Source: Novilysobacter_A longmucuonensis
Lineage (GTDB): Bacteria; Pseudomonadota; Gammaproteobacteria; Xanthomonadales; Xanthomonadaceae
Length of the DNA: 64,000 bases
NCBI RefSeq assembly: GCF_046600735.1
Contig: NZ_JBJMAW010000001.1
Location: 186,001 to 250,000, forward strand
Reading direction: 5' to 3'
The notes below the pieces were generated by a model that made no database searches, was not told the origin of the DNA, and saw nothing but the letters and a program-made list of their open reading frames with translations. The position numbers were made by a program, and so were the translations under genes. This document shows, one piece after another, positions 53,883 to 61,766 of the stretch. Position 1 is the first letter of the stretch, and every line of letters begins with the position of its first letter.

Positions 53883-54688
53883 AAGTGCCCGACGCGCCGA
53901 CGCCTTCTGGTTCGCGCGACGTAGCCTCGTTCAAGGATCACTTCTCCGGCGTCGCCGACGCCTACGCGGCGGCGCGCCCGGAGTATCCCGACGCGCTGTT
54001 CGATGCGCTGGCGGCGGTGGTGCCCTCCGACGCGCAGGTCTGGGAGCCCGGCTGCGGCAGCGGCCAAGCCACACGCGGGCTGGCGCAGCGATTCGCACGC
54101 GTGCACGCGTCCGATCCGAGCGCGCAGCAGATTGAGCGGCATTGGGGTAGGGCGGCGCCGCCCAGTATCACCGTTGCGGTCGAACCGGGAGAGCGCACCA
54201 CGCTCGCCGATGCCAGCGTGCAACTGGTCGCGGTCGCCCAGGCGCTGCACTGGTTCGACCGCGCGCGCTTCTTCGCCGAGTGCCGGCGGGTGCTGGCACC
54301 GGGCAGCGTGCTGGCGGCGTGGGGATATGGCGATTTCCTGGTGCCCGACGGCATGGCCGTGGCGGTCGCCGACTTCCGCACGCAGATCGAGCCGCACTGG
54401 CCGCCCGAGCGGGCCCAGATCGATGCACGCTACGCCGGCTACGACTGGCCGTTCCCGCCGCTGCCGGCACCGGAATTGTCCTTGCAGGCGCGCTGGACCC
54501 TGCCGCGTTTCCTCGGCTATCTGGCCAGCGGCTCGGCCAGCGCGCGCTGCATCGAGGCGACCGGCGAGGACCCGGTCGCCCGACACACCGCCGCGCTCGC
54601 CGCAAGCTGGGGCGATGCCGAGACCACGCGCACCATCACCTGGCCGCTGTTCCTGCACCTGCGCCGCAAACCCGATATCCGGCTGTAG
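53879..54688 (+). CDS. Class I SAM-dependent methyltransferase
   Basis: The 269-residue protein has a Methyltransf_11-like Rossmann fold: motif I WEPGCGSGQATRGLA near 60, an acidic post-I region, and the late AQALHWFDRARFFAECRRVL that is typical of the trans-aconitate/ubiquinone methyltransferase group. Substrate unknown. GTG at 53879 overlaps the ribD stop. The TAG stop (54686-54688) belongs to a TGTAGGAGC repeat. Confidence 0.8.
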   Translation: MKVPDAPTPSGSRDVASFKDHFSGVADAYAAARPEYPDALFDALAAVVPSDAQVWEPGCGSGQATRGLAQRFARVHASDPSAQQIERHWGRAAPPSITVAVEPGERTTLADASVQLVAVAQALHWFDRARFFAECRRVLAPGSVLAAWGYGDFLVPDGMAVAVADFRTQIEPHWPPERAQIDARYAGYDWPFPPLPAPELSLQARWTLPRFLGYLASGSASARCIEATGEDPVARHTAALAASWGDAETTRTITWPLFLHLRRKPDIRL

Positions 54689-54760
54689 GAGCGGCTTCAG
54701 CCGCGATCCCCAGCCGGTCGCCCGTGCCGGTTCCCGATCGCGGCTGAAGCCGCTCCTACA
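54684..54760. repeat. TGTAGGAGC-type palindromic repeat
   Basis: Complete copy, 54684-54760, supplying the stop codon of the methyltransferase gene. Confidence 0.9.
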
Positions 54761-54880
54761 AATTCCGGCCGACGTAGAACGCGGTGAGTCGAAGGCGAAT
54801 CGCTGCATCGTTGACGACCCCAGCGCCGCCGCGAGGCAGCTCGGGGCGAACCCAGGGGCTTTGGCCCCGACAGGATCCGG

Positions 54881-54957
54881 TGTAGGAGCGGCTTCAGCCG
54901 CGATCGAACCTGCGCCGGCGCCGAACGCACCGTTCCGCGGCTGATGCCGCCCCTACA
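54881..54957. repeat. TGTAGGAGC-type palindromic repeat, degenerate
   Basis: Left arm from 54881; right arm to 54957 with two changes (GCTGATGCCGCCCCTACA). With the copy at 54684 it fills most of the 329-base gap before the FMN riboswitch; the piece between (54761-54880) shows no gene. Confidence 0.8.
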
Positions 54958-54980
54958 GGGGCCGGAGCTGGTTGCGGTGC

Positions 54981-54986
54981 TAGAAT
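54981..54986 (+). promoter_or_regulatory. Candidate extended -10 box upstream of the FMN riboswitch
   Basis: TAGAAT preceded by TGC (TGCTAGAAT) lies 32 bases before the riboswitch aptamer, a good position for the promoter of ribE-ribBA. Confidence 0.5.
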
Positions 54987-55017
54987 CCTCGCGCCGCTGC
55001 GGCGGCAACTCATAACG

Positions 55018-55231
55018 TCTTCAGGGCGGGGTGGAACTCCCCACCGGCGGTAAGTCGGCTGGTTGCCAGTGCAATCCCGATGAGCCCGCGAGCGCCTCCA
55101 GTGGCACGCCTGTGCGGGCCGCCGGAGGGTCAGCAGATCCGGTGCGATGCCGGAGCCGACGGTTGGGCGTCGTGGTCCAGTCCTGCTGCAGGACCGGTCT
55201 GCGACTCCCTGAAAGTCCGGATGAAAGAAGA
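55018..55231 (+). promoter_or_regulatory. FMN riboswitch (RFN element)
   Basis: Conserved blocks of the RFN aptamer are all present: TCTTCAGGGCGGGGTGGAA at the 5' side, CCCACCGGCGGTAAGT, GAGCCCGCGAGC, GGTCAGCAGATCCGGTG, GCCGGAGCCGACGGT, and the closing AAAGTCCGGATGAAAGAAGA. FMN binding should lower expression of ribE, ribBA and perhaps ribH downstream. After the aptamer, a CCCGGC-CAGT-GCCGGG hairpin (55240-55255) and TTTTT at 55277 could form part of the expression platform; CCTCC at about 55353 may also mask the GGCGGAG Shine-Dalgarno of ribE. Confidence 0.95.
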
Positions 55232-55373
55232 CGGCAGCACCCGGCCAGTGCCGGGCGCGTGCCATGCCTTGCGGCGTTTTTCGCTAGCCATTGCGGGAAA
55301 CGTTCATGCTCACTGCTTTCACGTCCATCGCCACGCAGCGCGATCGCCGCGGCCTCCAGGCGGAGTCGCGCTG

Positions 55374-55976
55374 ATGTTCACCGGTCTGATCGAAGGCGTC
55401 GGCCGGCTCGCCGCGCGCGACAGCCGCGGCGGCGATGCGCGCCTGCGCATCGAGGTCGGCTCGTTGCCGTTCACGCAGGTCGCCCTGGGCGAGAGCGTCG
55501 CGGTCAATGGCGTGTGCCTGACCGTGGTGGCGTTCGACGCAGCCTCGTTCGAGGTCGACGTCTCCAACGAAACACTCGCGCTCACCACCCTGGGCCGATT
55601 GCCGCCCGGCGCGGCGCTCAATCTGGAACGCGCGATGCGCCCCAGCGACCGCCTCGGCGGACATCTGGTCAGCGGCCACGTCGACGGCGTCGGCGAGGTC
55701 GCGACGATCCGTGAGGACGCGCGCGCGCAACGCTGGCGCTTTGCCGCGCCGGCCGCGGTGCTGCGCTACCTCGCGAAGAAAGGTTCGATCTGCGTCGACG
55801 GCGTCAGCCTGACGGTCAACGAGGTCGACGCCAGCGGCTTCGAGGTCGCGCTGATTCCGCACACCGTCGCGCACACCGCGTTCTCACAGTCCGGCGTCGG
55901 CGATGCGGTCAACCTCGAAGTCGACCTGGTCGCGCGCTATGTCGAGCGACTGCTCGGCCAAGGAGTACAGCAATGA
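55374..55976 (+). CDS. ribE: Riboflavin synthase alpha chain
   Basis: The 200-residue enzyme dismutates two lumazine molecules into riboflavin. It consists of two lumazine-binding repeats: MFTGLIEGVGRL at 1 and SGHVDGVGEV near 100, each with SLTV/CLTVV strands. The ATG at 55374 starts the family-typical MFTGLIE; the frame is open upstream through the riboswitch only by chance. GGCGGAG precedes it. It overlaps ribBA (ATGA). Confidence 0.95.
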   Translation: MFTGLIEGVGRLAARDSRGGDARLRIEVGSLPFTQVALGESVAVNGVCLTVVAFDAASFEVDVSNETLALTTLGRLPPGAALNLERAMRPSDRLGGHLVSGHVDGVGEVATIREDARAQRWRFAAPAAVLRYLAKKGSICVDGVSLTVNEVDASGFEVALIPHTVAHTAFSQSGVGDAVNLEVDLVARYVERLLGQGVQQ

Positions 55977-57082
55977 GTTTTTCCCCGATCCCCGAATTGC
56001 TCGAGGAAATCCGCGCCGGCCGCATGGTGGTGATCGTCGACGACGAGGACCGCGAGAACGAGGGCGATCTGATCATGGCCGCCGAGCTCGTCAAGCCGCA
56101 GGACATCAACTTCATGGTGACCCACGCGCGCGGCCTGGTGTGCCTGTCGCTGACCCGCGAGCGCTGCCGCCAGCTCGGCCTGCCGCCGATGGTCCGCGAC
56201 AACACCTCGCAGCACCACACCAACTTCACCGTCAGTATCGAGGCCGCGGAGGGCGTCACCACTGGCATCTCGGCCTACGACCGCGCCCACACCGTGCGCA
56301 CCGCGGTGCGGCCCGATGCCGCGCCGCGCGACCTGTCGCAGCCGGGCCACATCTTCCCGCTGATGTCGCAACCCGGCGGCGTGCTCAACCGCGCCGGCCA
56401 TACCGAGGCTGCCGCCGACCTGGCATTGCTGGCCGGGATGGAGCCGGCCGGCGTGCTGGTGGAGATCCTCAATCCCGACGGCAGCATGGCGCGGCGGCCG
56501 GAGCTGGAGCGTTTCGCCGCCGAGCACGGACTCAAGATCGGTTCGATCGAGGAGCTGATCCGCTACCGGCTCGACACCGAACACACGGTCGAGCGGGTCG
56601 ATGCACGCGAGATCGAAACCGAGCACGGGCACTTTCAGCTGGTCAGCTACCGCGACCGGCTCAGCCACGCGTTGCATTTCGCGCTGCTGCGCGGCGAGCC
56701 GGACGCGGGCGCTCCGACGCTGGTGCGGGTGCACGTGCAGAACCCGCTGGCCGATGCGCTGCACTGGCGCCGCGCCGACTTCGGCCCGGCGGTCGGCGAC
56801 GTGCTTGCCGCGATCGCCGCCGAAGGCCGCGGCGCACTGGTGCTGCTGGGTGACGACCTCGACCCCGACACGTTGCTGGCGCGCGTGCGCGAGCAACCCG
56901 ACGTGGTCGACCCGGCCCGCCCCGCCCGCGGCCATGCCCTGGCCGAATGGCGCCGCAACGGCGCCGGCGGCCAGATCCTCGCCGACCTCGGCCTGGGCAA
57001 GCTGCGCGTACTCGGCACCCCGCGCAAGCAGGTCGGCCTGGCCGGCTTCGGGCTGGAGGTGGTGGAGTACGTGGGCTTGTGA
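55973..57082 (+). CDS. ribB: 3,4-dihydroxy-2-butanone 4-phosphate synthase with degenerate GTP cyclohydrolase II domain
   Basis: The 369-residue protein has an intact DHBP synthase domain (about 1-200) with DDEDRENEGDLIMAAE, the THARGLVCLSL loop and GHTEAAADLA. The C-terminal part (about 205-369) aligns with GTP cyclohydrolase II in outline (ERVDAREIETEHG, ILADLGLGKLRVL) but has no Cys at all, so the three zinc ligands of GCH II are absent. The second activity is therefore very unlikely and a separate RibA should exist elsewhere. This is a known pattern in several gammaproteobacteria. Confidence 0.92.
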   Translation: MSFSPIPELLEEIRAGRMVVIVDDEDRENEGDLIMAAELVKPQDINFMVTHARGLVCLSLTRERCRQLGLPPMVRDNTSQHHTNFTVSIEAAEGVTTGISAYDRAHTVRTAVRPDAAPRDLSQPGHIFPLMSQPGGVLNRAGHTEAAADLALLAGMEPAGVLVEILNPDGSMARRPELERFAAEHGLKIGSIEELIRYRLDTEHTVERVDAREIETEHGHFQLVSYRDRLSHALHFALLRGEPDAGAPTLVRVHVQNPLADALHWRRADFGPAVGDVLAAIAAEGRGALVLLGDDLDPDTLLARVREQPDVVDPARPARGHALAEWRRNGAGGQILADLGLGKLRVLGTPRKQVGLAGFGLEVVEYVGL

Positions 57083-57103
57083 TTGGCCGCTGAGGCTCGC
57101 GGT

Positions 57104-57291
57104 CGGGACTCGCGGGACTTGCGGGGCTCGGGACTCGGGAGGAGCGCGTCCGCGGCGCGGCTCTGATGGTGCGTGGCCTGCCTGAAGCTCCCGCTGCATC
57201 GGTATTCCCGCCGTTGCCGTTGCCGTTGCCGTTGCTGTTGCTGTTGCTGTCCCCGAGTCCCGAGTCCCGGGTCCCGGGTCCCGGGTCCCGA
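57104..57291. repeat. Heptamer-armed hairpin element, copy 5
   Basis: Left arm CGGGACT units (57104-57140), right arm of GAGTCCC and GGGTCCC units (57249-57291). The core has CCGTTG and CTGTTG hexamers (57209-57250), the same hexamers that flank the large inverted repeat at 23.7 kb. It fills the 274-base ribBA-ribH gap. Confidence 0.8.
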
Positions 57292-57323
57292 GCCTCAATC
57301 CCGGTCCCAAGGCCCAGCCCGGC

Positions 57324-57329
57324 TACACT
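57324..57329 (+). promoter_or_regulatory. Candidate -10 box of ribH
   Basis: TACACT in the context GGCTACACTACG, 28 bases before the ribH ATG. It suggests ribH-nusB-thiL may also be expressed independently of the riboswitch. Confidence 0.35.
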
Positions 57330-57356
57330 ACGTCCCCCGTCTCCATCGACCGCCCC

Positions 57357-57824
57357 ATGCCCCATATCGAAGGCGACCTGCGCAGCCCCGAGGGCGCGCG
57401 CTTCGCAATCATCGCCAGCCGCTGGAACCCGCGCATCACCGATACGCTGGTGGCCGGCGCGCGCAAGACCTTTGCCGAGCACGGCGTGTCCGAGGACGCG
57501 ATCGACGTGATCCGCGTGCCCGGCGCCTGGGAGCTGCCGGTGACCGCGGCGCGACTGGCGATGGCCGGCGGCCATGCCGCGATCGTCGCCCTGGGCTGCG
57601 TGGTGCGCGGCGACACCCGCCACTTCGAGCAGGTCGCCGACGGTTGTTCGGACGGGTTGATGCGGGTATCGATCAAGTACGGGCTGCCGGTCGCCAACGG
57701 CGTGCTGGCGGTGGAGCTGCACGATGATGCCCAAGCGCGCGCCGGTGGCAGTCACGGCAACAAGGGCGAGGAGGCCGCACTCGTCGCGATCGAGATGAGC
57801 CAGCTGCTGGAGCGGTTGCCGTGA
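57357..57824 (+). CDS. ribH: 6,7-dimethyl-8-ribityllumazine synthase
   Basis: The 155-residue lumazine synthase condenses the pyrimidine and butanone intermediates and forms icosahedral or smaller shells. Conserved: IIASRWNPRITDTLVAGA near 20, VPGAWELP near 57, the catalytic GDTRHFEQVADG with His near 88, and the NKGEEAALVAIEM end. It overlaps nusB (GTGA). Confidence 0.95.
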   Translation: MPHIEGDLRSPEGARFAIIASRWNPRITDTLVAGARKTFAEHGVSEDAIDVIRVPGAWELPVTAARLAMAGGHAAIVALGCVVRGDTRHFEQVADGCSDGLMRVSIKYGLPVANGVLAVELHDDAQARAGGSHGNKGEEAALVAIEMSQLLERLP

Positions 57825-58282
57825 GCCGGGCGCCGCGCCGGGACGGCATCGATCCGGTTGCGCGCTCGCGCGCGCGTCGCCGCGCACTGCAGGCGGTCTA
57901 CGCCTGGCAGATGGCGGGCGCGCGCGTGAACGACGTGATCGCCCAGTTCGCCCACGAGCAGGCCAAGGAAGTGGCCGACCTGGAATACTTCGAGGACCTG
58001 GTGCGCGGCGTCGACAAGCACCGGGCCGACCTCGATGCCGCACTCGCGCCGTTCCTCGACCGCGAAATCGAGCAGGTCGACCCGATCGAACGCGCGGTGC
58101 TGCGCATCGCCGCCTTTGAACTACGCCTGCGCCCGGACGTGCCGTATCGGGTGGTGATCAACGAGGCGATCGAGACGGTCAAGCGATTCGGTGCCGAGCA
58201 CGGGCACACCTATATCAACGGCGTGCTCGACCATGCCGCCGCGGCCTGGCGCGCCACCGAAGTGCAGGCGCCGCGCAAGTAG
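57821..58282 (+). CDS. nusB: Transcription antitermination factor NusB
   Basis: The 153-residue all-helical protein binds boxA RNA with NusE (S10) for rRNA antitermination. Conserved segments are ARRRALQAVYAWQ, the VDPIERAVLRIAAFEL helix and VVINEAIETVKRFG. The ribH-nusB-thiL order is standard. GTG start overlaps the ribH stop. Confidence 0.95.
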   Translation: MSRAPRRDGIDPVARSRARRRALQAVYAWQMAGARVNDVIAQFAHEQAKEVADLEYFEDLVRGVDKHRADLDAALAPFLDREIEQVDPIERAVLRIAAFELRLRPDVPYRVVINEAIETVKRFGAEHGHTYINGVLDHAAAAWRATEVQAPRK

Positions 58283-58294
58283 CGCTAGCGCCCT

Positions 58295-58359
58295 TGTAGG
58301 AGCGGCTTCAGCCGCGATGCTTCTTCCAGAGTGCGATCGCGGCTGAAGCCGCTCCTACA
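58295..58359. repeat. TGTAGGAGC-type palindromic repeat
   Basis: Short complete copy, 58295-58359, in the nusB-thiL gap. Confidence 0.9.
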
Positions 58360-58400
58360 TCCCGAAGGGTACCCTTGGGGAGCGACCCGGGAGAATCCGC

Positions 58401-59444
58401 GTGGCCGAGTTCGAACTGATCGACCACATCCGCCGCCGCGCCCTGCAGCGCAGCGACGTGATCCTCGGCATCGGCGACGACGCCGCGGTGCTGGAGGTGC
58501 CGCCGGGCAAGCACCTCGTGGTGGCCACCGACACGCTCAACGCCGGCGTGCACTTTCCCGAGGCCACCGCGCCGGCCGACATCGGCTGGAAAGCGCTGGC
58601 GGTCAACCTGTCCGATCTGGCGGCAATGGGCGCGCAGCCCGCGTGGTGCACCCTGTCGCTGTCGTTGCCGGGCAGCGATGCGGCGTGGCTGGATGAATTC
58701 CTCGACGGTTTTCTTGAACTGGCCCAACAGCATCGCGTCGCGCTGGTTGGTGGGGATACGACTCGGGGCCCGTTGTCGATATGTGTCACCGCACACGGCC
58801 TGGTCGAGCCCGACCGGGCGTTGCGGCGCGACGGCGCACAAGCGGGCGACGATATCTGGGTCAGCGGCACCCTCGGCGATGCGGCCGCCGCGCTGCGGCT
58901 CCTGCTCGCCCTCCGCCCGGGAGAGGGCGGAAGTGAGGGGCCGGAGCAGACGGACAGGCACCGGGCCGCTCCGGACCTGGTGCAACGCCTCCACCGTCCG
59001 ACCCCGCGCATCGCCACGGGGCTCGCGCTTGCCGGCATCGCCCACAGCGCCATCGACATCTCCGACGGCCTGCTCGCCGACCTCGGCCATATCTGCCACG
59101 CCAGCGCGGTTGCCGCGCAATTGCAACTCGATGCGCTGCCGGTATCGCAGACGTTACGCGACAGCTTCGAGCCCGCCCAGGTCCGCGAGCTGCAGACCGG
59201 CGGTGGCGACGACTACGAGCTGTGTTTCACCGCGCCATTCGCGGCGCGGGACACGATCCAGCAGATCGCACGATCGACCCGCACGGCGCTGACCCGCATC
59301 GGCCGGATCGAAGCCGGCAGCGGCGTGCGCGCGCTGACCGGGCAGGGGCAGCCGTGGATGCCGCCACGGACCGGGTATGCGCACTTCGCACCTACGAGCG
59401 GCTTCAGCCACGATCGGATGCACGACAGCTCGTCCGATTGCTGA
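58401..59444 (+). CDS. thiL: Thiamine-monophosphate kinase
   Basis: The 347-residue kinase makes thiamine pyrophosphate. Conserved: GIGDDAAVLEVPPG near 24, VVATDTLNAGVHFP near 40, GGDTTRGPLS, and DISDGLLADLGHI. GTG at 58401 has GGGAGA before it. Two oddities: residues about 169-187 (RPGEGGSEGPEQTDRH) look like a palindromic-repeat insert in a variable loop, and the last 17 residues, after the natural-looking end GYAHFA, are translated from a TGTAGGAGC-type repeat, the stop being in the repeat centre. Confidence 0.92.
   Translation: MAEFELIDHIRRRALQRSDVILGIGDDAAVLEVPPGKHLVVATDTLNAGVHFPEATAPADIGWKALAVNLSDLAAMGAQPAWCTLSLSLPGSDAAWLDEFLDGFLELAQQHRVALVGGDTTRGPLSICVTAHGLVEPDRALRRDGAQAGDDIWVSGTLGDAAAALRLLLALRPGEGGSEGPEQTDRHRAAPDLVQRLHRPTPRIATGLALAGIAHSAIDISDGLLADLGHICHASAVAAQLQLDALPVSQTLRDSFEPAQVRELQTGGGDDYELCFTAPFAARDTIQQIARSTRTALTRIGRIEAGSGVRALTGQGQPWMPPRTGYAHFAPTSGFSHDRMHDSSSDC
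58904..58945. repeat. Probable GGGAGAGGG-type palindrome inserted in frame in thiL
   Basis: GCCCTC (58908-58913) faces GAGGGC (58923-58928) around CGCCCGGGA, followed by GGAAGTGAGGGG, the style of the intergenic GGGAGAGGG repeats. Translated it reads RPGEGGSEG. Confidence 0.45.
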
Positions 59445-59467
59445 TCGCGGCTGAAGCCGCTCCTACA
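59391..59467. repeat. TGTAGGAGC-type repeat that forms the thiL 3' end
   Basis: A mutated left arm (CTACGAGCGGCTTCAGCC from 59391) and an intact right arm ending at 59467. The thiL stop TGA (59442-59444) lies inside. Confidence 0.8.
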
Positions 59468-59509
59468 ACAGCGCGCGCACCGCTCGCGCAGCGCCGGCAA
59501 TACCTCGCA
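59442..59509. repeat. Direct repeat containing a second copy of the UDG 3' end
   Basis: Bases 59442-59509 closely match 59584-59651: a right TGTAGGAGC arm, then the last 40 or so bases of the minus-strand UDG gene. The copy lacks one C (CACCGC against CACCCGC), so it cannot encode the same C-terminus. Confidence 0.75.
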
Positions 59510-59510
59510 C

Positions 59511-59580
59511 CGTACGGTGGGCACGATCTTTGTGCCCACCATCCCGGGCGGTGGGCACACAAGACGTGCCCACCCTACGG
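59511..59580. repeat. GTGGGCAC-type palindromic repeat
   Basis: CGTACGGTGGGCACGATC from 59511 faces GTGCCCACCCTACG ending at 59579; each half is itself a hairpin (GGTGGGCAC with GTGCCCACC). It sits exactly between the two direct copies of the UDG end. Confidence 0.8.
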
Positions 59581-59604
59581 GCCTGATTGCGGCTGACGCC
59601 GCTC

Positions 59605-60195
59605 CTACAACAGCGTGCGCACCCGCTCGCGCAGTGCCGGCAACACCTCGCCCTCGAACCACGGGTTGGCCTTGAACCAGCCGACGTTGCGTGGGCTGGG
59701 GTGCGGCAGCGGCAGGTATTGCGGCAGGTAATCGCGCCAGGCACGCACCGTCTCGCCAAGCGTGGACTTGCGCCGCGCGCGCAGAAAGCCGGCCTGCGCG
59801 TACTGGCCGACCAGCAGGGTCAGCTCGACCCCGCCCAGCAACGGCAGCAGGCGCGGGTGCCAGGTGTCGCGGCACTCGCGGCGTGGTGGCAGGTCGCCAG
59901 AGGCACCCTTGCCGGGATAGCAGAAGCCCATCGGCACGATGGCCACGCGCGCCGCGTCGTAGAACGTGTCGGTATCGATCTGCAGCCACTCGCGCAGGCG
60001 CCTGCCGCTGGCGTCGTCCCACGGCACGCCGCTGGCGTGGACCTTGGTGCCCGGCGCCTGGCCGACGATCAGCAGGCGCGCGCTGCCGGAGGCCCGCAGC
60101 ACCGGCCGCGGGCCGAGCGGCAGCTGGGCCTCGCACAGCCGGCACGCGTGGATCTCGCCGAGCAGGCGGTCTAGTGAGATGCGGTCCGACGGCAT
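59605..60195 (-). CDS. Uracil-DNA glycosylase family protein
   Basis: The 196-residue protein belongs to the UDG superfamily: N-terminal CRLCEAQLPLGPRP, motif A IVGQAPGTKVHASG, and LPHPSPRNVGWFKANPWF in place of the HPS(A) motif of classical enzymes. Cys residues at HACRLC and later FCYPG and RRECRDT could bind an iron-sulfur cluster as in family 4/5 enzymes, but spacing is not standard. It should excise uracil or a related lesion. It begins 2 bases after glcD. Its TAG stop (59607-59605) comes from a TGTAGGAGC arm. Confidence 0.8.
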   Translation of the reverse strand: MPSDRISLDRLLGEIHACRLCEAQLPLGPRPVLRASGSARLLIVGQAPGTKVHASGVPWDDASGRRLREWLQIDTDTFYDAARVAIVPMGFCYPGKGASGDLPPRRECRDTWHPRLLPLLGGVELTLLVGQYAQAGFLRARRKSTLGETVRAWRDYLPQYLPLPHPSPRNVGWFKANPWFEGEVLPALRERVRTLL

Positions 60196-60197
60196 GC

Positions 60198-61577
60198 TCA
60201 CGGCGGCAGCAGCTTGCCCGGGTTGAGAATGCCGTCCGGGTCGAACACCGATTTGAGTTGCCGCATCAGCGCCAGCGTGGCCCCGGTCACCGCCAGCGGC
60301 ATGAAGTCGCGCTTGGCAAGGCCGATGCCATGCTCGCCCGACAGCGTGCCACCGAGTGACAGGGTCAGCGCAAACACCCGCGCGAGCGCCGCGTGCGCGC
60401 GCTCGAGCTGCGCGGCGTCGGCCGGATCGAACAGCAAATTTACGTGCAGGTTGCCGTTGCCGGCGTGGCCGAAGCAGACGATCGGCAGCTCGAACTCGCG
60501 CGCCAGCACCTGCACGCCGTCGACCAGCTGCGGGATGCGCGAGACCGGCACCACCACGTCCTCGTTGATCTTGCCCGGCGCGAGGGTGCGCAGCGCCGGC
60601 GACAAGGCCTTGCGCGCGGCCCACAAGCGCTCGCGCGCGGCCTCATCGGCGGCGTCGTCGAGCGCGACCAGACCTTCGCCTTCGGCCGCGCGCATCAGCG
60701 CTTCGACGTCGTGCGGCAGGGTGTCGGCATCGCCGTCGGTCTCGATCATCAGCAGTGCCCCGGCATCGGCCGGCAGGTCGGCGCCGCCGACGTCACGCGC
60801 CAGCCGCACCGCGTGCGCATCCATGAACTCGAGCATCGACGGCGTCACCGGCTGCGCCATCAGCCGCGCCACCGCCTGCGCCGCAGTCGAGACGTCGCGG
60901 TAGATCGCGCGCAGCGCGCGGTGGGCCGGCGGCGACGGACTCAGCCGCAGACTCGCCTCGACGATCAGGGCCAACGTGCCCTCGCTGCCGACCAGCAAGC
61001 GCTGCAGGTCGTAGCCGGTCGAGCCCTTGGTGGTGGCGGTGCCGCAGACGATCAACTCGCCGGCGCCGGTGACCGCGGTCAGCGCGAGCACGTTGTCGCG
61101 GCTGGCGCCGTACTTCACTGCACGCGGACCGCCGGCGTTGCACGCCAGGTTGCCACCGATGGTGCTGAACATCGCGCTGGTCGGGTCCGGCGGCCAGAAC
61201 AGCCCGTGCGGGTTCAAGGCGGCCTGCAGATCGCCGTTGAGCACGCCTGGTTCGACCACTGCGCAGCGATCGCCCGGCCGCACTTCGAGAATGCGGTTCA
61301 TGCGCTCGAACGACACCACCACGCCGCCGTCGACCGGCACCGACGCGCCGGTGGTGTTGGTGCCGCGCCCGCGCGCGACCACCGGCACCCGGTGCGCGCG
61401 GCAGGCGCGCACCAGCCCGAGGACCTGCTCGCGCGTGGTCGGCAGCGCAACTGCGTCGGGCAGCACCTCGCGCCGCGAGTTGTCGTAGGCATAGGTCAAC
61501 CGCTCGCTGGCATCGGTCAGCCAGCCGTCGCCGAGCAGCTCGGCAAGTTCGCGATGCAGTGGGGAAGGGAGCGGCAT
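60198..61577 (-). CDS. FAD-linked oxidase, glycolate oxidase subunit GlcD-like
   Basis: The 459-residue flavoprotein has the PCMH FAD domain (about 38-215: VVARGRGTNTTGAS, TIGGNLACNAGGPRAVKYG, GSEGTLALIVEASL) and the FAD-oxidase C domain with CFGHAGNGNLHVNLL and SGEHGIGLAKRDF. Such enzymes oxidise glycolate, D-lactate or D-2-hydroxyglutarate. No glcE or glcF neighbour is present, favouring a stand-alone D-2-hydroxyacid dehydrogenase. Confidence 0.88.
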   Translation of the reverse strand: MPLPSPLHRELAELLGDGWLTDASERLTYAYDNSRREVLPDAVALPTTREQVLGLVRACRAHRVPVVARGRGTNTTGASVPVDGGVVVSFERMNRILEVRPGDRCAVVEPGVLNGDLQAALNPHGLFWPPDPTSAMFSTIGGNLACNAGGPRAVKYGASRDNVLALTAVTGAGELIVCGTATTKGSTGYDLQRLLVGSEGTLALIVEASLRLSPSPPAHRALRAIYRDVSTAAQAVARLMAQPVTPSMLEFMDAHAVRLARDVGGADLPADAGALLMIETDGDADTLPHDVEALMRAAEGEGLVALDDAADEAARERLWAARKALSPALRTLAPGKINEDVVVPVSRIPQLVDGVQVLAREFELPIVCFGHAGNGNLHVNLLFDPADAAQLERAHAALARVFALTLSLGGTLSGEHGIGLAKRDFMPLAVTGATLALMRQLKSVFDPDGILNPGKLLPP

Positions 61578-61603
61578 GGTGTCTGGAGGGGCGGAAAAGC
61601 TTT

Positions 61604-61755
61604 GACGCGGATCAGGGCAGAAAAAAGCGGATAAGGATCAACAGAAGAACGCATATTGGCGGCGCCGGCTACCGGGCTGGCAAAACGTTCGACCAGCAGG
61701 TTTCCGATCTGAATTATCTGCTCTTATTCCGTGTCGATCCGCGTTGATCCGCGTC
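61604..61755. repeat. Inverted repeat with GACGCGGATCA arms
   Basis: GACGCGGATCA at 61604-61614 faces TGATCCGCGTC at 61745-61755. The 189-base gap between glcD and yraN is AT-richer than its surroundings and contains AAAAAAGCGGATAAGGATCA near 61621. No gene or promoter was recognised. Confidence 0.5.
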
Positions 61756-61766
61756 AGGGCCTTTCT

